Shown in pieces: positions 11,342 through 19,467 of a stretch of 64,000 bases of DNA. Where the stretch lies: positions 1-64,000 of the forward strand of contig NZ_CP047045.1 in the NCBI RefSeq assembly GCF_009792355.1. The letters are read 5' to 3'. Each line of letters starts with the position of its first letter. Within the stretch, counting starts at the first letter, position 1. The notes under the pieces are model-generated. The model did no database searches and was not told the DNA's origin. It saw nothing but the letters and a program-made list of their open reading frames with translations. The DNA comes from Terricaulis silvestris (GTDB lineage Bacteria; Pseudomonadota; Alphaproteobacteria; Caulobacterales; Aquidulcibacteraceae). The position numbers and the translations under genes are program-made.

Positions 11342-12664
11342 TCACGAAAAAACCGACCTTCCCTTCAGAATCGCACGGGACCAACTTTCTAGCGCAAGTT
11401 CTTCCACCCGGGCATCTAGTTCGTCCCAACTGGTGAATCGACCAGTGAGATCATGCCCTCTGCCGCGTGCCCTACGAAACTCTTTCTTTCGGAGATCAGT
11501 TGCGGTGTGGACGTTGTCGATTTCTACCTGAAAGATGACGCCGAAATGCTTGCTGCTGTGAGGCTCGTCCGGATCCCAACAATATCCCTTCACGTTCGTT
11601 GCAAATTCTCGACTGAGGAATAGAGAGCGCATTAGTCTATCCAGCAATGCAGCCTTAAGTAGAGGTTCTCCGCTTTGGCCGTCCACTTTCGAGACGTGCG
11701 TTCCCTGCCACACGGTGGCCTTGCCAAAGAGCTTCGACTTCGGATCATTCTCCTTACGTTGAAAGATAAAGACGGTGTCTTTCGATGTCAGCACCCCTGC
11801 AGGAATAATTTGAACCACACTTTCCGTATTCTCGGCGTCAGCGCGGCGCATATAGGTGCCGTGTTGCCGAATACACTCAATCGCCACCTCAACGGAACTC
11901 GCGCTGAAGGAGCCGCCATCTTCAAGTGGGATTTTCTCGATCTCTTCCCGTGGCACGACGAGGATCTCGGGGTTTAGAAATTCCTCAAGGCAATCGACAA
12001 TGTTGTTCGCAAGGTCTGCGTTGGACTCTCGGACGCTGCTACTGCCCGACGTATCTAGGCTCAAAATTTTCGGGAAGTCTTTCTCGTACTTGTCGGTCGC
12101 CGTTCGGACAGAACGCGTGATGGCGTTCAGGACGTCTGTATTCATAATGCTGCCGGGCTTCTTTGTAATTCGCTGCGCAACTTCGCGTTTCATCGCGGTG
12201 TCGGCATCAACGCTCATGACAATACTCAAGTCGATCAGCGAGCGCCACCGCTCCAAGAGCAGGAACGCTTCTATCGTGTCCGCCTCTTCTTGAGTCAATT
12301 CTCCTCGCTCTCGTTGGAGGAGTAGCCAGACAAGTGAGTCAAATATCCCTCGGTCGACAATAATGATGTCGGTGTCTGTCTCAATGTTCTCCAGCAACTC
12401 GGCCAACATCGATGTGGCACACCAGGTATTGAAGAAGAGATGCCCCTTCATGGGTATCGGGCACTGAGCCGCTCGCTCAGAGAGAATGTGAACTCGGAAG
12501 TTCTGACGTGAGAAGAAGTGTCGGACTGCCTCAACGGCCGTGCTCTTGCCGGCTTTGGGTGTGCCGGCGAACTCAATCACAAACGCTCTCGCACCGTATC
12601 TGAGATGCGAATGAACTTTGACCGCTTTCGTTTCCAGCGCGGTGACTTTATCGTCGATCGACAT
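11342..12664 (-). CDS. P-loop nucleotide kinase-like protein with C-terminal Nudix-like domain
   Basis: A 440-aa two-domain protein. I start it at the ATG at 12664, with AGAGG 5 nt upstream; an upstream in-frame codon at 12820 adds an unlikely tail. Residues 28-42 form a Walker A (GTPKAGKST), and IIIVDRGIFDS (101-110) resembles the DR motif of thymidylate and deoxynucleoside kinases, with a basic lid-like stretch near 155-170. Residues about 275-410 look Nudix-like (VFIFQRKEN, then WQGTHVSKVDG) but lack the REUxEE catalytic core (DRLMRSL instead). The tail may therefore bind rather than cleave. Lower GC than neighbours (about 52% on one line counted, 12301-12360). Function unknown; a role in nucleotide sensing or modification is inference. 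Confidence 0.65.
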   Translation of the reverse strand: MSIDDKVTALETKAVKVHSHLRYGARAFVIEFAGTPKAGKSTAVEAVRHFFSRQNFRVHILSERAAQCPIPMKGHLFFNTWCATSMLAELLENIETDTDIIIVDRGIFDSLVWLLLQRERGELTQEEADTIEAFLLLERWRSLIDLSIVMSVDADTAMKREVAQRITKKPGSIMNTDVLNAITRSVRTATDKYEKDFPKILSLDTSGSSSVRESNADLANNIVDCLEEFLNPEILVVPREEIEKIPLEDGGSFSASSVEVAIECIRQHGTYMRRADAENTESVVQIIPAGVLTSKDTVFIFQRKENDPKSKLFGKATVWQGTHVSKVDGQSGEPLLKAALLDRLMRSLFLSREFATNVKGYCWDPDEPHSSKHFGVIFQVEIDNVHTATDLRKKEFRRARGRGHDLTGRFTSWDELDARVEELALESWSRAILKGRSVFS

Positions 12665-12881
12665 GGGCGCCTCTGTCTGAACTTGGCATTCAGTACTCCG
12701 ACCCGGTCGTTCTCGCAAACCCCGGCAGACGGCGATAGAGCGATGGGCCGCCGCGGAGTCGAGAAATCTCGATGCATCACGTGTCCCGCGTCGGCGATAT
12801 AGCTCTGCTGCCACATGCACCGAACGCGGGGATAGATTGAAGCCAATCCGACCGGGTCCGCCGCGCGCTTAAGCTCCGCGC

Positions 12882-14375
12882 ATGACTGACGAAATCAAAC
12901 TCAAGGGCACCATCACCAAACGTCTGCATCATAGTCCGGAAGTCTGGGCGCAGGCGAAGCGGGATTATCTTGCGGGCTATACGGCGTCGGCGGTTTCGGC
13001 GCATTACGGCATGAGCGTCGATGCGATCCGGAAGCGCGCGTCGAAGGAGGGGTGGTGCAAGGCGCATCACGTCGCGACGGCTGAGATTCCGCCGCCGCTG
13101 TTTCCGTTTCCGGATGACTCTCAGGCCGTGAAAACGGGGGATTCAGAATTCGCGTCGCGGTGGGATGAGATTGCGCATGCGGCGCAGCGTGCGCCGGCGC
13201 TGCCTTGGTCGACGTGGCTGTTTCAGGGTGGGCGCGGCGCCGGCAAAACGCGCGCCGGTGCGGAGTGGTTGGCGGCGCGGGCTGAGGCGGCGCCTGGTAT
13301 TTTCGCGCTGATCGGTCCGACGCAGCATGATGTGCGCGAAGTGATGGTCGATGGGCCGTCGGGCTTGCGCAATCTGCCGGGGCGGGCGCGGCCTTGGTAC
13401 GAGCGCTCGCGGCGGCGTTTGCTGTGGCCGAATGGCTCGGTGGCGTACGCGTTTTCGGCGGAGGAGCCGGAGCGCTTGCGCGGGCCGCAATTCGAGGCGG
13501 CGTGGGCGGATGAGTTTTGTATCTGGCCGCGTCCGAGCGAGACGCTGGCGATTTTGCGCATGGGGTTGCGGCTTGGCGTGGCGCCGCAGCTGGTGGTGAC
13601 GACGACGCCGAAGCCGCTGGCGGCGTTGCGGGTGCTGCGCGCGGAGGCGTCGTGCGTGATGACGCAGGCGGCGACGGTGGTGAACGCGGCGCATTTGGCG
13701 CCGACGTTTCTCGATGGGCTGCATGCTTTGTATGGCGGCACGCGGTTGGCGGCGCAGGAGCTGGAGGGGCTGCTGGTCGATGGCGATGGCGCGCTGTGGC
13801 GTGCGGGAGACTTGGCGCGGGTGCGTGGGGCGCGGCCACCGGCGTTGGAGCGCGTGGTGGTGGGGGTTGATCCGCCGGCGGGTGCGGGTGGCGCTGCGTG
13901 CGGGATCGTGGTGGCGGGGCGGAGTGGTGCGCGCGCTGTTGTGCTGGCGGATCGAAGTGCTGCGGGGCTGTCGCCGCTTGGGTGGGCGACGCGGGTGGCG
14001 GAGGCGGCGCGGGAGTTTGGCGCGCACGAGATTATCGCGGAGGCCAATCAGGGCGGCGACATGGTGCGCGCGACGTTGGCCTCGGCGGGCGCGCCGTGCG
14101 CGGTGCGGCTGGTGCACGCGTCGCGTGGCAAGCGCGCGCGGGCGGAGCCGATTGCGGCTTTGTACGAGCAGGGGCGCGTGACGCATGCGGGCGCGTTCGT
14201 GGCGCTGGAGGAGGAATTGTTGGCGCTCGGTGTGAGTGAGAGCGAAGGCTTGCTCGATCGCGCCGATGCGTTGGTCTGGGCGCTGACGGCGCTGATGCTG
14301 GGCCCGCCGCCGAGTGAAGGGCCGCGGATACGGGGCTTTGATCTGGCGCCGTTTCCGCGTGGGTTGTCGGGATAG
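12882..14375 (+). CDS. Terminase large subunit, GTA/phage type, with N-terminal HTH
   Basis: A 497-aa DNA-packaging motor. Residues 20-60 look like a helix-turn-helix (AGYTASAVSAHYGMSVDAIR), as in small terminase subunits. The ATPase domain follows, with Walker A GGRGAGKT (116-123) and Walker B AAWADE (D210, E211). The C-terminal RNase H-like nuclease has acidic motifs VVGVDPPAG, IIAEANQGGD and LLDRADALVWA. It resembles terminases of alphaproteobacterial gene transfer agents and related prophages. No portal, capsid or tail gene is near, so it is either an isolated member of a dispersed GTA gene set or a remnant. The coding strand is very G-rich with many GCG, TTG, GTG and GGG codons. Confidence 0.85.
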   Translation: MTDEIKLKGTITKRLHHSPEVWAQAKRDYLAGYTASAVSAHYGMSVDAIRKRASKEGWCKAHHVATAEIPPPLFPFPDDSQAVKTGDSEFASRWDEIAHAAQRAPALPWSTWLFQGGRGAGKTRAGAEWLAARAEAAPGIFALIGPTQHDVREVMVDGPSGLRNLPGRARPWYERSRRRLLWPNGSVAYAFSAEEPERLRGPQFEAAWADEFCIWPRPSETLAILRMGLRLGVAPQLVVTTTPKPLAALRVLRAEASCVMTQAATVVNAAHLAPTFLDGLHALYGGTRLAAQELEGLLVDGDGALWRAGDLARVRGARPPALERVVVGVDPPAGAGGAACGIVVAGRSGARAVVLADRSAAGLSPLGWATRVAEAAREFGAHEIIAEANQGGDMVRATLASAGAPCAVRLVHASRGKRARAEPIAALYEQGRVTHAGAFVALEEELLALGVSESEGLLDRADALVWALTALMLGPPPSEGPRIRGFDLAPFPRGLSG

Positions 14376-14506
14376 GGGGATTGGGCGCGCGTCTATCCCC
14401 GGTTTTTCCGGAGAAAGGCCAAGCCGATCAACGCACGCGCGGAAATCTATCCGACCGAGTTCTGGCTGCGCGCAGACTGCGTGCATTCGAACAGAGGAGA
14501 ACCGGA

Positions 14507-14704
14507 ATGGCGTTGATTGTGGTGCGGGACGTGAAAGCTGATCGTGAGCGGATCATCAACACGGACTACATTTTCCATTGCTACGAAGAAGAGGGCGGCG
14601 TGCGGATCAACTACTCGCAGGGTGTGTCAGGGCGCGACAGCGTCACGATCGCTGGCGGCTTGGATTCGTTTGCGAAGACCGTGGGCGCGCTGAAAGTCGG
14701 GTGA
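14507..14704 (+). CDS. Small conserved-looking hypothetical protein
   Basis: A 65-aa protein (MALIVVRDVK...) starting at the ATG at 14507, with AGGAGA about 8 nt upstream. The in-frame upstream stretch to 14381 has no comparable start. It is rich in beta-prone residues with a pattern of small beta-barrel type (INTDYIFHCYEE, GVRINYSQG), and has no signal peptide or membrane helix. It ends 1 bp before the stop of the convergent TauE-family gene. I do not recognise the family; a loose similarity to small FlbD-like proteins is not enough to name it. Confidence 0.6.
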   Translation: MALIVVRDVKADRERIINTDYIFHCYEEEGGVRINYSQGVSGRDSVTIAGGLDSFAKTVGALKVG

Positions 14705-14705
14705 G

Positions 14706-15473
14706 CTAGCTCAAACTGCGCCACAGCATGTACGCGGCCACCGCGAAGACGACGCCGGCGAACACGCGTTGTAGGACGCCGCGTTGCTTCGAGAGATGCG
14801 TAGCGAAGGTTGCGCCGATGACGCCGCCGATTAGGCCGCCGCCGATGAAGAGGCCGGCGATGCGCCAATCGATCAGGCCGTCGGCGGCGTAGCTGATGGC
14901 GGTGGTCGCGCCAAAGGCGCCGACGGAGAAGAGCGATGAGCCGATGGCTTGGATCATGCTCATGCCGGTGGCGCCGATGAGGCCGGGCACGATGAGGAAG
15001 CCGCCGCCGATGCCGAAGAAGCCGGACATCACGCCGACGCCTTGGCCGTAGAGCAAGAGACGCGGCACCGCGGCTCGGCTGAAGCGCGCTTCGTCGGCGG
15101 GCGTGTCGGCGCGGCGGCGTAGCATGAAAACGCCGGCGATGATCATGACCAGCGCGAACAGCGGCAGCAGCACGTCGGGATTGGTCGCTTTGCCAATGGC
15201 GGCGCCGGCGATGGCGCCGATCACGCCTGCTGCGGCGAAGATCATGGCGTTGCGCCAGCGCACATGTCCGCGTCGGGCGTGGTTGACCAGATTTGCGAAG
15301 GCGTTGACCGAGACGGCGAGCGCGCTGGTGCCGATCGCGATGTGCGGATTGGCGACGCCGACGATGTAGAGCAACGCGGGCGTCGCCAGGATCGAGCCGC
15401 CGCCTCCGATCAGCGCGAGGATCAGCCCGACGGCGGCGCCGCTTAGGATGGCGAGGATGTCGGGCAGGGTCAT
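14706..15473 (-). CDS. TauE/SafE-family membrane transporter
   Basis: A 255-aa integral membrane protein with about eight hydrophobic segments in two halves. Each half carries the family's glycine-rich motif: LILALIGGGGSILATPALLY near the start and SGFFGIGGGFLIVPGLI in the middle. TauE/SafE proteins export sulfite, sulfoacetate or other anions. Nothing nearby points to sulfur metabolism, so the substrate is open. I prefer the ATG at 15473 (MTLPDILAI) to an in-frame TTG at 15530, which would add a Pro-rich tail. Confidence 0.85.
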   Translation of the reverse strand: MTLPDILAILSGAAVGLILALIGGGGSILATPALLYIVGVANPHIAIGTSALAVSVNAFANLVNHARRGHVRWRNAMIFAAAGVIGAIAGAAIGKATNPDVLLPLFALVMIIAGVFMLRRRADTPADEARFSRAAVPRLLLYGQGVGVMSGFFGIGGGFLIVPGLIGATGMSMIQAIGSSLFSVGAFGATTAISYAADGLIDWRIAGLFIGGGLIGGVIGATFATHLSKQRGVLQRVFAGVVFAVAAYMLWRSLS

Positions 15474-15604
15474 CGGCGGCCCGACCGTGGCGTGATTTGG
15501 CGGCGCTGTCTCTTGTGCAGGCGCGAACAATTTGTTGCGAGTCGTTATCCGTTGAGGCGTGCGCGGCGGCGGCGTAAATCAGCGGCGCTGAATTGGGGGA
15601 CATG

Positions 15605-16048
15605 ATGCTCAGAGCTACGATAGTGATTGCTGCATTTGCGGCGCTGTCCGCGTGCGCGCCGCAAGAAACCGCGCCGTTGAGTGGAGACGCGCTGGTCGCG
15701 CGTGGCGATTATCTCGTGAACAGCGTCGTGCTGTGCGGCGATTGCCATACGCCGATGGGACCGCAAGGGCCGGATCAAACGCGTCGCCTGCAGGGTGGGC
15801 CGAACCTCACGACGCCGACTATCGACATTCCGTGGGGCGATGTTGTCCCGAGTATCGCGGGCACTCCCGCGTACTATACTGAAGATCAATTCATCGCGTT
15901 CTTGCAAACCGGCGTGCGTCCTGACGGTACGCATCCGCGTCCGCCGATGCCGCCGTATCGCTTGAACGAAGACGATGCGCGCGCTGTCGCGGCTTACATC
16001 GCGACGCTGCCGCGCGGTGGTGAAGAGCACACCGAAGACTCGCACTGA
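15605..16048 (+). CDS. Lipoprotein monohaem cytochrome c
   Basis: A 147-aa exported cytochrome. The N-terminus is a lipoprotein signal (AAFAALSAC lipobox), and the single haem site is CGDCH, with a distal Met likely in the PPMPPYRLN segment that precedes the last helix (DDARAVAAYIATLP), as in class I cytochromes c. It resembles the small c-type subunits that accompany dehydrogenases, but no dehydrogenase gene adjoins. The ATG at 15605 is chosen over the one at 15602 because it gives usable spacing to a GGGGGA Shine-Dalgarno. Confidence 0.85.
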   Translation: MLRATIVIAAFAALSACAPQETAPLSGDALVARGDYLVNSVVLCGDCHTPMGPQGPDQTRRLQGGPNLTTPTIDIPWGDVVPSIAGTPAYYTEDQFIAFLQTGVRPDGTHPRPPMPPYRLNEDDARAVAAYIATLPRGGEEHTEDSH

Positions 16049-16206
16049 GTAAGCACAATTACGAATGCGCGTGATGTTTTGTCCGTCATGGGCGTTTCGA
16101 TGCGTTCACGTTTTCTGTTCCGAGCTTGACGTTTGGGTGCGCGAGGTATTTCATTTCGCGTGTCGGAAGACATCTGCGCCGTCCGCCGGTTCCCGCTTGC
16201 AATGCT

Positions 16207-16389
16207 CTTGCAGCACACAACACCTGGGCCACGGCGCGCGCATAGTGTCTTCCCGTCCGACGAAATGACCGCGCGCAGCAATGGTGCTGCAAGGGAAGCG
16301 GGCCGCTCATAATCGAGCCGGCGTCAGGAGACGTTTCAGCGCATGGTGATGTAAGCGCGAACAAAGTGGCAACTGAGTTGCCGCTTTTT
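16207..16389 (+). other. Possible structured RNA in a 406-bp gap
   Basis: The gap 16049-16454 has no convincing protein gene. It contains a perfect 10-bp inverted repeat (CTTGCAGCAC at 16207-16216, GTGCTGCAAG at 16284-16293), with GC-rich complementary segments between the arms, then a terminator at 16365-16389. This is what a small RNA of about 180 nt would look like, but I recognise no known family (not 6S, SRP, RNase P or tmRNA). A long 3' UTR of the cytochrome gene is an alternative. Confidence 0.3.
16365..16389 (+). terminator. Intrinsic terminator upstream of thpR
   Basis: A 9-bp stem with one G-U pair (AGTGGCAAC 16365-16373, GTTGCCGCT 16377-16385), loop TGA, runs into five T. It ends transcription 66 nt before thpR and implies a transcript in the preceding gap or a long cytochrome 3' UTR. 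Confidence 0.6.
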
Positions 16390-16454
16390 GCATGTGTTGT
16401 GCTCTGATTTTACGCACGCTTGCATGGCGCGCGTTGCACGCCGATTTTCTAGCC

Positions 16455-17003
16455 ATGTCGCTTCGCTTGTTTGCCGCGCTCGATCTGCCTGACGACATCG
16501 TTGAGCGCGTGATGGCGCTGATGAAAGGCGTGCCTGGCGCCAAATGGCGGCCGCGCGAGAATTTGCATCTAACGCTGCGGTTTTTCGGCGAGGTGACCGA
16601 GCCTGTGGCGGATGATCTGGACGCTGCGTTGTCGTCGACCGCGGATGCGACTGCGCCGTTCGAGCTGCAGCTGAAGGCGGCCGGTTCATTCGGTGGCGCC
16701 GATCCGCACGCGCTTTGGATTGGCGTTGCGGTCGATCCCGCGCTCACAAAGCTCGCCGCCGATTGCGAGCGTGCGGCGCGGCGGGCAGGGCTGAAGGCGG
16801 AGCCGCTGAAATACAAGCCGCATGTGACGGTGGCGTATCTCAGCGCGGCGCCGCTCGATCGCGTGCAGGCGTTCGAGGCGCAAATGGGGTTGTTTCAAAC
16901 GGATGCGTTTCGCGTTGAGCGCTTTGGTTTGTATTCCAGCGTGACGCGGAGGGGTGCGCCGAGTTTGTATCGGCTCGAGGCGGAATATCCGTTGTTGGGT
17001 TGA
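16455..17003 (+). CDS. thpR: RNA 2',3'-cyclic phosphodiesterase
   Basis: ThpR (182 aa) belongs to the 2H phosphoesterase superfamily that opens 2',3'-cyclic phosphates at RNA ends. The two catalytic HxTx motifs are visible: HLTL near residue 44 (ENLHLTLRFFGEV) and HVTV near 125 (YKPHVTVAYL). The N-terminal RLFAALDLPDDI and the C-terminal SVTRRGAPSLYRLEAEYPL are typical. The ATG at 16455 is preferred to one at 16392. A large palindromic repeat follows the stop by 17 bp. Confidence 0.92.
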   Translation: MSLRLFAALDLPDDIVERVMALMKGVPGAKWRPRENLHLTLRFFGEVTEPVADDLDAALSSTADATAPFELQLKAAGSFGGADPHALWIGVAVDPALTKLAADCERAARRAGLKAEPLKYKPHVTVAYLSAAPLDRVQAFEAQMGLFQTDAFRVERFGLYSSVTRRGAPSLYRLEAEYPLLG

Positions 17004-17020
17004 GCACCGAGCGAAGAAAG

Positions 17021-17118
17021 TTGGAGCGCGGGCCTCCTGGCCCGCTATGTGCGCCACGCCAAATCGCATGAGGTTCGCGCTTGAACGTTCCAAGCGGGCC
17101 AGGAGGCCCGCGCTCCAA
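17021..17118. repeat. Palindromic repeat, family A copy 1
   Basis: A perfect 25-bp inverted repeat: left arm TTGGAGCGCGGGCCTCCTGG plus CCCGC (17021-17045), right arm its exact complement (17094-17118), 48-nt spacer. The ends match those of the element at 52912-52970 (shared outer sequence GTTGGAGCGCG), so this is a dispersed repeat. It lies between convergent genes. Confidence 0.8.
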
Positions 17119-17141
17119 CCTGCAAACAACCAACAAAGAAA

Positions 17142-17167
17142 AAGCGCGGACCCGAAGGTCCGCGCTT
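17142..17167 (-). terminator. Intrinsic terminator of the 17192-17713 gene
   Basis: A perfect 11-bp stem (AAGCGCGGACC/GGTCCGCGCTT) with tetraloop TTCG when read on the minus strand, followed on that strand by TTTCTTTG. It lies 24 nt after the lipoprotein stop codon and fits it as terminator. Confidence 0.8.
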
Positions 17168-17191
17168 AAACTTCAGCCGTTGTCGCAGTGC

Positions 17192-17713
17192 TTACGAAAC
17201 CGGCGCGGGCTGCGGCGTTTCCGGGGCAGGCGGCTGGGTTTCGTTGACGAGCGTGGCCGGCGGCGGGTTTGGGCCCATCGCGCAGCAGCGCACTTGCACT
17301 TCGAGCACTTGGCCGTTGTAGCGGCACTCGGTGTCGCTCACAGAACGCAGGATCGCCATGCCGCCAGCGCGCGCGGTGTAGCGCGTTTGCGTGCAGCCGG
17401 TCAGCGTGTAGCCCGGATCGCAGGTGCCGGCGCGGGTGCGATTCACCGTGCGCGTGACGCACACGACGTTGCGGGCCATCGCCTGGTCGGCGGTGGATTG
17501 CGCGCGGTTGGCGACGCCGAACACTTCGGCAATGCGCGAGCCAAGGCTTGAGCGCACTTCTTCGGTGTCAGCGTGTTGCTTGCAGATGTCGGTGTCGGCG
17601 CGACCCGGATCTTGGGCGCACCATTCGGCAATGGTCTGATCGCCGGTGCGGTTGGCGCAGGCTCCGAGGAGCAGCGTCAGCGCGGCGGCGGCAAAGATGG
17701 AAGCAATGCGCAT
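17192..17713 (-). CDS. Hypothetical cysteine-rich lipoprotein
   Basis: A 173-aa lipoprotein with signal MRIASIFAAAALTLLLGAC, cleaved before Cys19. The mature part has paired cysteines (AEWCAQ, DICKQH, VVCVTR, GTCDPGYTLTGC, ECRY, RCC) that probably form disulfides, and a Pro/Ala-rich tail. I do not recognise the family. It is monocistronic: its own terminator lies downstream, and the upstream 290 bp to the next, divergent gene should hold its promoter. Confidence 0.75.
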   Translation of the reverse strand: MRIASIFAAAALTLLLGACANRTGDQTIAEWCAQDPGRADTDICKQHADTEEVRSSLGSRIAEVFGVANRAQSTADQAMARNVVCVTRTVNRTRAGTCDPGYTLTGCTQTRYTARAGGMAILRSVSDTECRYNGQVLEVQVRCCAMGPNPPPATLVNETQPPAPETPQPAPVS

Positions 17714-18004
17714 TCTGGCGCCTTTCCTTGGTTGTCCCCGGCCCCTTCAAGGACCTCAACGGTTACCGCAAAGCGGATGAGGGAAAAAGAATCAAGCCCT
17801 GTCTCGGTTCCGGGGAATCCTGCGTAAGGCGCCATCTTGCTGGCGCAGTTCCCGCCATTGTCCGAAGCCGGACCGACGGGTCGCTAAGATTACGGAAACG
17901 CAAGCGAAAGTGGGCCGCGCGGTCATTGGTATGAGCAGCCGGAACGCAAGCTAGGCGCACCGGGTTTTCTGGCTAAGGTGCGGATCGGAACTAGGGAGCA
18001 CGCG

Positions 18005-18586
18005 ATGTTGGGACGCTTGGCGGCGATTGCCGTGGTTGCCGCGCTGGCCGGATGCGCCGGTATGGAATCGGCCGGACGCAACGCCGCGCGCGATCCTGTC
18101 GCGTCGGCGCCGACGGCGGCGCCCGCGCCTCGTGTTGTGGCAAGCGCCCCGACACCCGCGACTGCGCCGCTGCCGGCGCCGGTCGCGAGTGCGCCGAGAC
18201 CAACACCGGCGCCGATCGTAACGGCGACACCCGCGCCGCCGCCGCCGCAGGCGATCACGCCGCGCACGACCGCCGCGCCGGCAGTCGAAGACGACGAGCC
18301 GGCGCCAGTCGCTATCGACACCGCGCGCCGTTCGGGCAGCGACATCATCGTGCCTGGCGTGCGCGAGCGCCAAGTGCAGCCGCCGCGCGGCGATCCGCGT
18401 TCGACCTCGGAGCGTATGGAAGACATTCGCGCCTGGGACCAATGCGTGACGCGTGTGCAGGCTGCGTTCGAGAGTGATCCGATGAGTCCGCAGCTCGATT
18501 CACCGGAAGAATATTGCAGCCAGTCGCTGGGTATGGCCGAGCGCGACGCGGTGCCGCTCAGCCGCGGCGAGCGCCGGCGCAACTAG
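18005..18586 (+). CDS. Hypothetical Pro/Ala-rich lipoprotein
   Basis: A 193-aa protein with lipoprotein signal MLGRLAAIAVVAALAGC, then about 70 residues of low-complexity Ala-Pro-Thr linker, the kind that spans periplasm or peptidoglycan, then a small C-terminal domain (GSDIIVPGVRERQ, RAWDQCVTRVQAAFESDP, EEYCSQSLGM) with two cysteines. The ATG at 18005 is used because GGGAG stands about 8 nt before it. The 290-bp stretch before this gene holds only the divergent upstream regions; I see nothing else in it. Function unknown. Confidence 0.75.
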   Translation: MLGRLAAIAVVAALAGCAGMESAGRNAARDPVASAPTAAPAPRVVASAPTPATAPLPAPVASAPRPTPAPIVTATPAPPPPQAITPRTTAAPAVEDDEPAPVAIDTARRSGSDIIVPGVRERQVQPPRGDPRSTSERMEDIRAWDQCVTRVQAAFESDPMSPQLDSPEEYCSQSLGMAERDAVPLSRGERRRN

Positions 18587-18656
18587 CAGGCGCTCACCAT
18601 CGCGTGAGCGCACCAGGCTTCAGCAAGATAGTGCAAGCGGCGCGCGACATTGATGC

Positions 18657-19019
18657 GTGACCATCCCTGGCATCGACAGCAGGGAAGAGATCATCGAGTT
18701 CAGAGTGTCAGCGCCGGTCTTCTGCGCATTGTTTATCTGTATCGCGCTCGATATCGCGCCGACGGCGCACGCAACGCCGGAGAGCAAAACGGTGCGCGTC
18801 GATGATCTCAACCGGTACAGCGAAGCAGGCGCACATGAGTTGCTCCGGCGGATCGAACGCGCCGCCAGCGAAGTGTGCGGTGAGAGTTTTGCGCGACGCT
18901 ACATGGCGGCGCGCCGGACTTACATGGAGTGTCGGCGCACAACGATATTGACGACTGTCGATCGTGTGGACGATGAGCGGCTGAACGCCGCTTACATCAC
19001 GCGCTACGGCGCGTTCTAA
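18657..19019 (+). CDS. UrcA-family protein
   Basis: A 120-aa protein with one hydrophobic N-terminal segment (VFCALFICIALDIAPTAHA), probably a signal peptide, followed by the UrcA pattern: a beta strand KTVRVDDLNRYSEAGAHELLRRIERAASEVC and a second Cys in YMECRRT. UrcA proteins are small secreted proteins common in Caulobacterales and Sphingomonadales, with no known function. The start is GTG 18657. The gene ends tail-to-tail with the metallopeptidase, with a 4-bp stop overlap. Confidence 0.75.
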   Translation: MTIPGIDSREEIIEFRVSAPVFCALFICIALDIAPTAHATPESKTVRVDDLNRYSEAGAHELLRRIERAASEVCGESFARRYMAARRTYMECRRTTILTTVDRVDDERLNAAYITRYGAF

Positions 19020-19411
19020 TCCGCTTGCTCAAGGATCGCGTCCATCGCTTCGTCGCTTAGGCCGAAGTGATGGCCGATCTCGTGCACGAGGACGTGCGAG
19101 ACAAGCTCGGCCAGCGTGACGTCGCCGCGCTCGATCCATTCGTCGAGAATGGCGCGCCGGTAGAGGAAGACCATCGGTTGCGTCGGCGCCGGGTCCATAA
19201 TCGATTGCTGGGTGAGATCGACGCCGTGATAGAGCCCGGTCAGCTCGAATGGGTCCTCGATCTCCATGTCCGCGAGAATCTGCTCGTCGGCAAAATCCTC
19301 GATACGAATCAACACCTCGCCGGCCATGGCGCGGAATTGCTTGGGCAGTGCGGACCAGGCGTCTTGGGCGAGACGATCAAAATCGTCGAGAGAGGGGGCG
19401 AGGTGGCTCAT
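19016..19411 (-). CDS. Minimal zinc metallopeptidase-like protein
   Basis: A 131-aa cytoplasmic protein of the small zincin family found widely in Alphaproteobacteria and Actinobacteria. Near the C-terminus it has HEIGHHFGLSD, that is HExxH plus a downstream His and Asp that can complete the zinc site. The rest is acidic and helical. Proteolytic activity of this family is not well shown. It has no signal peptide. Confidence 0.85.
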   Translation of the reverse strand: MSHLAPSLDDFDRLAQDAWSALPKQFRAMAGEVLIRIEDFADEQILADMEIEDPFELTGLYHGVDLTQQSIMDPAPTQPMVFLYRRAILDEWIERGDVTLAELVSHVLVHEIGHHFGLSDEAMDAILEQAD

Positions 19412-19467
19412 CGGTGCGGCTTCGAGTAACCTAGGCGCGGGCGGGCGCCAACGCGGAGGTTAGTCTC

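Noticed and set aside
10759-14375. Prophage spanning the kinase/Nudix operon and terminase
   Set aside because: No integrase, attachment repeats, lysis or structural genes; the two units also differ from each other in base composition.
13143-14486. Minus-strand open frame of 447 codons opposite the terminase
   Set aside because: Almost wholly Arg/Pro/His composition; the plus strand has clear terminase motifs.
16065-16268. 67-codon open frame in the gap before thpR
   Set aside because: Odd Cys/His composition, no Shine-Dalgarno, and it overlaps the long-range inverted repeat, which fits an RNA better.
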